From: Siphonodentalium dalli | Taxonomy: Eukaryota; Mollusca; Scaphopoda; Gadilida; Siphonodentaliidae | DNA: 64,000 nucleotides | Assembly: GCA_032622095.1 (NCBI GenBank) | Contig: CP136066.1 | Location: forward strand, 49,698,911 to 49,762,910 | Reading direction: 5' to 3' | Shown: positions 56,858 to 64,000 of the stretch, piece by piece | How the letters are laid out: the number at the start of each line of letters is the position of its first letter | Position numbering within the stretch: the stretch's first letter is position 1 | Translations under genes and position numbers: made by a program | The notes under the pieces: model-generated | Databases searched by the model: none | Told to the model about the DNA's origin: nothing | Seen by the model: the letters and a program-made list of their open reading frames with translations, nothing else

Positions 56858-57122
56858 ATGGGATCACTGTGTGTGATGATCATGTTCGCATTCCGAGCGA
56901 ATGCGGAATTTTTTAGAATACAAGAGGTGGTCACATCGAGTGTTGCTTTGGATTTCAAGTGCCCAAGCAATATGGTGGTTACAACATCATCGAGAGAGGA
57001 CTGTGCTGTGTACTGCCTCAACATACCCGGATGTCGGAGGTTCTCGTTCAACGTGCCAAATTGTCACGTGAGCGAACGTGAGCTGTATACACGGGAGACA
57101 GGCGCCGCAGTATTCGAGAAAG
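56858..57122 (+). CDS. Gene B exon 1: signal peptide + PAN/Apple domain
   Basis: This 265-nt coding exon is the paralogue of 10,269-10,533, with the same length and the same phase-1 donor GAAAG|GTGAGC. Residues 1-16 (MGSLCVMIMFAFRANA) are the signal peptide. All five Cys of the PAN module are kept (REDCAVYCLNIPGC, then FSFN and NCHVSE). About 24 of 88 residues differ from gene A. Nearly all changes fall in residues 21-68; residues 69-88 are identical, with six synonymous differences there. That pattern suggests functional constraint at both ends and relaxed or diversifying change in the ligand-facing middle. Its second exon is at the window edge. Confidence 0.8.
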
Positions 57123-57474
57123 GTGAGCGTTATCAAATTATATAACAAATACCACACACGCAATTGATCACACGTTGATCGTATTTTGCCAACAAGAGGT
57201 TGAACCACTGGTAATGGACACTCTTATGAAAGTCCGGTAGCGAAGCCACGTATTAAATTTGAGTTCATGAGTGAGATCTCTGTGTAGACGGACAAAACAT
57301 CCTTATTATTTTCAAGTTGATCTGTTGCACTTATGTTGATCTTAGTAATATTGTACTCGTTCTTTGACATACTGCCAGAAAGATATAATCATCGCACACC
57401 ATATTCAGTTGGTATTGGTGTGAACGCAAATGTTCGATATTGAAGTAATTATATGCATCAATTGTGTTATGTTA

Positions 57475-57800
57475 GTTTAAACAGTATTTATTTTTCCCTC
57501 TATGGACATTCAGATAAATAATTACAATAGATACAAATTTAGAAGAAAAATGGGATTAGGCAACAAGCCATAGGCTTATTTGAAGCCCTCTCTCTTGACA
57601 ATGGCACAGCCCTACTTGACTGCAAGTCAAGTAGGGGTAAATAATAGAGGCATAAAAACGATCCATAGAAAGAAGAAATATGAGGTGGAGGCGAGACAAA
57701 GGGACAGAAGATAACGTAATGTTACTAGTTGGACTGGAATTTAGGTACTGAAATTTCGTAATATCACAACGTTTTAGGAAACAGCACAAACGACACTAAC
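57475..57800 (-). mobile_element. LINE 3' UTR fragment
   Basis: It starts GTTTAAACAGTATTTATTT and includes GATTAGGCAACAAGCC.TAGGCTT, parallel to 36,370-36,500. It sits in intron 1 of gene B. Confidence 0.6.
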
Positions 57801-57894
57801 TAGTATGCGACACGGTGGTCTGAACAATTACACTTTGTGGATAATCCTAATAAACCTAGCCGATTCATCGAAAAACATTGAGACGCAACCTTAA

Positions 57895-58045
57895 TGTAAA
57901 CATATTTTATTCCAATCATAATAACATATATACATTTGACAAAGTGTTGACAATAAAAACAGAATAGGATAAATGATTGTTGGATTGGAAAAGGGATTAA
58001 ACAACAAGCCCAAGGGCTTTTGTTAAGTTTGCTCCCTTAATTCCG
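57895..58045 (-). mobile_element. LINE 3' tail fragment
   Basis: TGTAAACATATTTTATTCC leads into AAACAACAAGCCCAAGGGCTTTTGTTAAG, the same tail family as at 36.4 and 55.9 kb. Confidence 0.6.
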
Positions 58046-58049
58046 TTTC

Positions 58050-58435
58050 CGATTTTCAATTATATATATCAAAGTTTAATAAAACATGTAACTGTTGACG
58101 GATTTATCGGTTTAGCCTGCATGAATAATTCAAGTCTCAACTATATGGGCACGGCCTCAGTTCTGTCTGGGGTTCAGTGCATCGATGGATGTTGAGACGT
58201 TGCGATGTCCGTCGTGGTGTCGTGTCGTCTGAACTAGTTTCCAAGAACTTTTTTTTTATATTCGAATTAATGCACCACGTTTGGCACTGGTAGTGTAGAT
58301 ACTACAGTGCGAAACGATAAACATACATGTATATCTAATGTGATATTAATGGTTATCTTAAGACTGCATAATACATATTGCAATAGATAATCAATATATG
58401 TCCTAATATATTCTTGAATCGAACGAAAACACGCA
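58050..58435. other. Gene B intron 1; no recognised feature
   Basis: No coding or element signal supported in this stretch. Confidence 0.4.
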
Positions 58436-58439
58436 ATTA

Positions 58440-58860
58440 TCGGTCAATGGTCAACGGGGAAAGGTACATGATGACATTGTTTTTCGACATTTTTAGTATT
58501 TTGATGTTGCTATAGTTTATAATAATTTGTACTAAACGAATATATACTTATATATGTTTTATTGGGGATTAAACCATGATGTGGTGAAATCTGTTATTTA
58601 TATCAAGAATCTTGGCTTTCTCAGATACCGCGTGTACGATGACCCTAATTTATACATGAAGTTACGAGTGGGGTCTTTTCGGTCGAGTAGTCATTGGGTG
58701 AATAGACAACGGAGTACATGTAAATAACAACCGGTGGGAATCTATAATCTGATTTTGACCATATGTTTGATTAAAAGTCAGATACCCTCATGCGAGTGGT
58801 TTAGCTTTGGTTCGTTGGTTATTCTAGCATACATGTATGGTCATATTAGGGAAACAGAAG
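58440..58860 (+). repeat. Paralogue of the gene A intron-2 duplicated block
   Basis: ATAGTTTATAATAATTTGTAC (58,515) and TTAGCTTTGGTTCGTT.GTTATTCTAGC.TA (58,800) match 27,640/27,845 and 29,850/30,150. In gene A this block is 3' of exon 2; here it is 5' of exon 2, so the order differs between the copies. Confidence 0.55.
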
Positions 58861-59047
58861 TTTTAAAATTAACCCACACTAATGAACAATAAATATATAC
58901 TGCCCTGTATAATTTTAAAAGGCAAAATAACAAAGACGAGCTTGTTTTAACAAGTAAGATAATGTAGCAACTGTAGAAGAAATGACAATCGATCTATAAC
59001 ATATATTCAATTTACCATTCAATTTTTGTTTGTTGGGATTGCATGGG

Positions 59048-59100
59048 ATTAGATCCCACCCAATCCCCCAAAAAAATTGCACTGTCTGAAAAATTACATT
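59048..59100 (+). repeat. SINE fragment
   Basis: GATCCCACCCAATCC followed by AAAAAATTGCACTGTCTGAA and AAATTACA matches the 3' part of the SINE at 59,305-59,430. Confidence 0.55.
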
Positions 59101-59304
59101 TGCTTATAAAAATAGGCGCATTGTGTGTTGTATAGTCCCATACATGTTCAAAGCGCAACGCGCGTCATGTTTCGGAGACGTATATATAACATGCTACTTT
59201 GTCATATCTGCTATATATACACACAATAGAGACCTTAACATGTGCATATAGTGTCCTAAGTGCGACTTCGGAATACAGCGACCATTTGAGCTTCATTTTT
59301 GCGG

Positions 59305-59430
59305 TCGCTTCGGTGGCCGTGTGGTATTGACGTCAGACTTTGTGTCGCAAAGCGCGCTCGCCGTCATGGACCGGGGTTCGAATCCCACCAATCCAAAACA
59401 AAAATTGCACTGTCTGAAAAATTACACTTA
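59305..59430 (+). mobile_element. tRNA-derived SINE
   Basis: A near-consensus A box TGGCCGTGTGG (59,314-59,324) and a perfect B box GGTTCGAATCC (59,375-59,385) are present. The spacing of about 60 bp is longer than in most tRNAs, and no acceptor stem closes. The tail AAAATTGCACTGTCTGAAAA recurs at 59,073, which shows a dispersed family. Confidence 0.65.
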
Positions 59431-59599
59431 CCAAGTATAGACCTATTAATATATTGTCTTCTCAAAAATATGCATAAAAGAGTTGCCGATTTCTTAAATT
59501 AAAACTACACCCAGCTATGGAAATCATAAAAAGGATCTATATATCCCGTTATATACTTACTTGAACATGTGGTCGAACAAAGTGATGACCTACTCGAGA

Positions 59600-60990
59600 C
59601 TCCACATTAGACATTTGTATTGACCTTTCAAAAGCATTTTATACGATCAATCATGGCCTTCTATCAAGTCAAATGGAACACTTTAGAATACATGGCATTG
59701 CGAAGGATTGGTTCAGAGACTGTCTATCCGAAAGGAGACAGTTTACTGACTTCAATGGTAGCATTTCTAGTCTTAATCGTATATTCAGCGGAGTGCCACA
59801 TGGGTCCAAACTCGGCCCGATAATCGTTTCCTCATTTACGTGAACGACATGTCTACTGCAAACTTATTGAAAGTGCTCTCCTTTGCCGATGTTACTACGC
59901 ATCACACATTAGGATATGACGGCCAGCTTATTGAAAAAATCGTGAACAATGAGTTAGCAGATGTTTACAGATGGTGTTGTAACATTCTGTCTCTAAATTA
60001 AACTAACGGCAAATATATGCTTCTTCAACCTAAATACAACGATGACAAATGGACTTTTCTAAAAAAAAAACATATATATTATATGTATCAACGGGTTAGA
60101 ACTCAATCGTGTTGGGAATCCAATCCGATGAACATTTAATATTCAAAGACCATACCTCGGCGATATGTTCCAAAATGGCCAGAGCAGTAAGTTGCACGAA
60201 AAACACTTTTTTTGCAGAAGATGCCACTCGAGCACCATGTTATGCCTTAATTGAAGGCAGTCTTGTCTAAGGAATCCACTATTTGCGGCCATTCAGTATA
60301 ATCTATAGACAAAGACCGATCAGAACAATAAGCTATGACAAATATAAGTCACACTGAACGATTATTAAACAAGTGATCTGCATATGTTACGTCAGCCGGT
60401 GATATATGACTGGACACATCTTAACCTACCGGCATCATTTGAATCATCTTTTGGCGATACGATCAGCAACCACATAATCGGGAATCACAAACGAAATTCT
60501 AGGAGGTTTTCACAGAAAATCATGTCCATGATTATAGAATGAAACTGATAAAGCTTTATATACAGAATAAAGCCTAAGGATTTCACCGCTTACGATGTCA
60601 ACTTTAAATCTAAACTCAAAACTTTGCAGTAAATAGTTCAAAAGCCACCGCCCGTCGTGGGTGCTACCCTGACACCTGGTCCAGAACAGACTCTGGTGAC
60701 ACGATTTGTAAATAACATGAACTGTCAGTGTCACTTAAGCAAGGTACACCTTAATATTAAATAGTGCTCATTAATTGTATTCATATATAGTTATACAGGT
60801 ATGTGTACAGAAGCCAATAAAATGAAATAATATTAGGGCCATTAGTGACCCTAGTAGTATTCCATACAATAATTTGATATTTTAAATTCTAGTATTTCAA
60901 TACTAATATTGTGCCATTAGAAATAATTTATTATATTGACACCAGGGGACAGGAAGACGGTCAATCCTGGTTATGGCACCCCTTCACAAT
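59600..60990 (+). pseudogene. Decayed L2/CR1-like LINE
   Basis: Conceptual pieces on the plus strand, in more than one frame, recall RT motifs: CIDLSKAFDTINH-like sequence near 59,620, SGVPHGSKLGP (59,786), LIYVNDM and LSFADVTT (59,835-59,900; the second catalytic Asp is replaced). Stops and frameshifts follow. Thumb-like sequence continues to about 60,500, and a 3' UTR with GGACAGGAAGACGG ends near 60,990. It is dead. Confidence 0.7.
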
Positions 60991-60994
60991 AATT

Positions 60995-61850
60995 ACACCC
61001 AACGTTTGAATTATCAGTGATGATTTTATGTAACTTAATTATGTGCGCTGGTTCGATGATTCTATAGTCCGAGTGGTTGGTAGTCCGATGATTCAATAAT
61101 ACGAGGATTTGATAGTCCGAGTATCAATACAAATTGCACGTATGTGCATGTATTAATTATAGAAATAAAAAGTCAAATACAGATTACACCTGTTTGCATG
61201 CTTTCGAATGACAATGCATGGACGACGATATGCGTGGCCACGTTCCAACACCACTACCGTTTTCCCCCCGTTGTCATACTCTTGTTCCATCACCTGAGTA
61301 TTGTTAAATTTCGCGCTAGATGTCCTATAGAAGGCCGTATATTTGTTGACTCCCGTTCGGTAACACTGGTTCAGACACAGTCCAGAGGTTTCACAATCTT
61401 TACTGGATCCAGCGTATAATGTACGAATATTCGAATACCACAACTATTTCCTAAGACCAAGCAGTTAGAGATTTCGCCTGATAGTTTGTCGTGGGGTTAT
61501 TCGGTTCCTTCGAGAACGTACGCCAAAAAGCGCCGGTCTAAGGCCGACATGCGTATTTATTCCACCCCGTACTTCCATGTCACATGACCTGGCATAAATC
61601 TACGATACGCTATACTTCTCAGTCCAGTAATACAGCATACGGCTTCCATGTGACCTGAATTGATCCGTTCCCACACACTTATTGATTTGGTTGTAACTGG
61701 TCCCTATCCATTACTCTTCTAAATACTTTCAGGCAAAGTATTATCCCCGCTATCCACTATGGTACATAGATGAAACTAACTTATGAGAAAACAAAAAGGC
61801 CTGGCTGTAATCAGACAGATTACTGGTGGCCGTCATTTAGAGTCTGGGAA
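60995..61850. other. Gene B intron 1; no recognised feature
   Basis: Short repeats of GATAGTCCGAGT type occur at about 61,065-61,125. Open frames on both strands at 61,144-61,443 overlap and show no recognised domain. Confidence 0.4.
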
Positions 61851-61854
61851 CATG

Positions 61855-62060
61855 TACTACGTATATACGGATTGGTCATGACTTGTAACAAACTTGTTGA
61901 TCTTGAAGTTACATATATTATACATATATTAGCATTGTCTCTATAAGGACATATGTCCAATTTTTTTTACAGCAGGTAACAACAGCTGAACACAGCTTAT
62001 AAATGAGTTTGACATTTGCTACAGTTAATAAATTTTAGTTCAAGGCTTGGAGATTAGGTG
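61855..62060 (+). repeat. Duplicated intron segment (paralogous to 22,115-22,400)
   Basis: Shares the landmarks described at 22,115, but is shorter and lacks the 22,190-22,320 portion. It lies about 2 kb before the gene B exon 2 acceptor. Confidence 0.65.
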
Positions 62061-62436
62061 TCACTTTAGAGGCACGGGCGGCGTTCGTTGCAGAGATATT
62101 CATATTTGTTCAAATCGCCATCACCAGAAGGAAAATTAAAATATATATAGTTTTGCTCATATGCCAAACATAATCAGCGCTTAAATATTATATTGTCGTC
62201 AAGACGTACGATGTTATACGTAAACAAGAACCTGCTTGTGGTACAGACGTGTTGCTTCTGTGTACATAACACAGCGCAATTCTATTGGTTAATCACATAT
62301 GACTTGCGATTGCTGAAGTTTATGATTGTTGTTTTCGATGTGATAAAAGGTATCTCAAACTCGTTCTACGTAATTGATCAATCTCGTCAACTAAATTCTA
62401 TTTCAGCCTCGGTAAACCTCGGCTCCAGGCTTATCA

Positions 62437-62525
62437 ATGGTACTCAGTACCGGTACCGCCGGTACTCGTGCGTTTTCGCGGTACCGGTACTGTTGTTCAG
62501 TACCGCCGGTATTCGGTACGGTGGT
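62437..62525. repeat. GGTACC-rich block
   Basis: Repeated GTACCGG and GTACCGCCGGTA words occur, themselves palindromic. A similar block, best aligned in reverse complement, is at 63,505-63,595. Confidence 0.6.
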
Positions 62526-63504
62526 TGCATATATGCACGTTCGTAGATCAGCAGGCTGTTTGGCAAAATACAGTAGTATCAACTTTCGCTCTTTATACTG
62601 CAGGCGATGCACATCGATCGTGATTGTATTCATGGCGCGAGAGGTCGGTATCGGAAGGGTGGGTCCGGCTTTTTATGTGTCTATCATGACTCTTCAGTGG
62701 TTAAATTTCAATTCTTTAAAGCACGGCATTGTGATATTGTTTTAATCTTCAAAGATTATTTTGTGTTGGGAACTTGTGATTGTGACTTATGTTTTTGCCT
62801 TTATTATTGCCCAGTTGTGGCAATTATACACTAAACCCAGTTACAATTTCTTATCATTTATTCACCAATAACCCCACCCACAAGTATGGTCCCACACGTT
62901 TTGGTTGATCACGTACACACGTACCCGTTCACATCTCGTATCGGTTTGCAAATAAGGTCGACCATTTTGAATTTAAATGGGACTCTTGGAACATTCAGTT
63001 ATATAATCAAATCGGGAACGATTACCCACGAACCGCACACAGTGTAATTTGATGAATAGACACGATAGTTCATTTTCGTATAGGAACTCGTGGAGAGAAA
63101 TTGTTGCCTAACTTGACTCATTATTGTTTAGATTTAAAATGGACAACCGACTTTGCAAATACACTTATTCTGATTCAATATTGTGAAGTGAAAACCACCG
63201 ATGTGTGTCGCGTTACGGAACACTTGCTATCATTTTATCACACAAAGAAGAACAATAAGTTAAAACCAAAAAACATGTGCAACGAATAGTTCCATTTTGT
63301 TTCATTAAATTGTCTATGTTGTCATTTGTGCATCACTAAACCCTACGGGAAAGATCGTTAGTATATTCCAAAATGGTATCTAATGTCCCGAAATATTTGC
63401 TTTATTCTGATATAAAATTATCATTAGTTTAAGTTAAGAATCGAGTTCGTGGCTTGTGATTTTCAGCACTGTACTACCTCCAGACCTAGAACTATAAAAC
63501 GGCT

Positions 63505-63595
63505 TGCCAGTACCGGTACCGGTACCGGAACCGCGGTAATAGCAAAGTACCGGTACCGGTACCGGCATGTGTGGTATCGGCGGTACTTTGAGAAG
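63505..63595. repeat. GGTACC-rich block, second copy
   Basis: CCAGTACCGGTACCGGTACC and AGTACCGGTACCGGTACCGG flank a short spacer and end in CGGCGGTACT. Together with 62,437-62,525 it brackets about 1 kb without coding signal. Confidence 0.6.
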
Positions 63596-63991
63596 TCTGC
63601 TCGGCTCAAATCGAATTTAGTGAACCCGGTTGATAAATTCCGTATAAAATAGAAACTCATGTGAGATCCTCTATTTATGTTACCATATCCGGATATAAAC
63701 AAAAGCCAGGTTCTGTAGCGTTTTTTTGCTTCTGATTACATAACAAAGGAAAATCATTTGACAATAACATACTGTTTCTGCCATATTTCTGATTGGTATA
63801 AGAACAAAATATGTCTATATTTGACTAATCTTTCTGTTTATGGCGGTTTTTGACGGAGCTGAATATTTTAACAGCATACCCACCGCCAAATAACGTATCT
63901 TTAATGCACAAATTAGTTCGGAACATTTATATATGTACATACAAGTTGACGCGTTACATGAGTCTATAATGTGTTTTCTGTTCATCCACAG

Positions 63992-64000
63992 AACAACCGG
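63992..64000 (+). CDS. Gene B exon 2, first 9 nt (cut by window end)
   Basis: TGTTTTCTGTTCATCCACAG|AACAACCGG aligns with TTTTTGTGTTCAACCACAG|AACAACAAG at gene A exon 2, and the upstream bases (CATGAGTCTATAATGTG against TATGAGTCTATTAGATT) also match. The implied phase is 1, as required by gene B exon 1. The rest of the WSC exon should follow beyond the window. Confidence 0.65.

Overview
The window is animal (metazoan) nuclear DNA: AT-rich, gene-poor, with long introns, no operon-like gene packing, several non-LTR retrotransposons, MITE-like palindromes and minisatellites. The frequent ACATGTA/TACATGTAT words, the transposon mix and secreted PAN/WSC proteins would fit a marine invertebrate such as a mollusc, but that assignment is an inference and no species can be named.

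Host genes. I can support two tandem, same-strand (+) copies of one gene family. Gene A has a signal-peptide + PAN/Apple exon (10,269-10,533), then two exons that together encode a WSC domain (23,587-23,727 and 30,251-30,413), and a candidate last exon (39,266-39,410) with a short hydrophobic segment. The phases (1, 1, 2) agree, and the four exons sum to 714 nt, an unbroken 237-codon frame plus stop spread over 29 kb. Gene B has the paralogous first exon (56,858-57,122), and the window ends 9 nt into its second exon (63,992). The flanks are duplicated too: 1-2,650 matches 39,684-46,170, 9,930-10,270 matches 56,525-56,860, and 22,115-22,400 matches 61,855-62,060. The window therefore samples a tandem array with a repeat unit of roughly 40 kb. 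The family probably encodes secreted or surface carbohydrate-binding proteins; that function is inferred from the domains only.

Mobile DNA fills most of the rest. 13.3-17.0 kb (-) is a near-intact CR1/L2-like LINE whose 1,121-residue ORF carries a 2A-like motif near its N terminus. 49.8-52.3 kb (-) is a 5'-truncated, broken Jockey-like LINE. 54.8-56.0 kb (+) is a 5'-truncated LINE copy inserted into a 37-bp satellite. 59.6-61.0 kb (+) is a decayed LINE. Several short LINE 3' tails occur elsewhere. 30.6-35.75 kb is a 5.1-kb foldback element with minisatellite arms, inside gene A. Two MITEs share a double-hairpin cassette (2.2 and 23.1 kb), and many single palindromes are present. 47.35-49.8 kb (-) holds three tandem units of an unrecognised, frameshifted lysine-rich gene. 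A tRNA-derived SINE lies at 59.3 kb.

Intervals between these features show no convincing coding sequence. Many small open frames there lie in repeats or AT-rich DNA and are not reported as genes.
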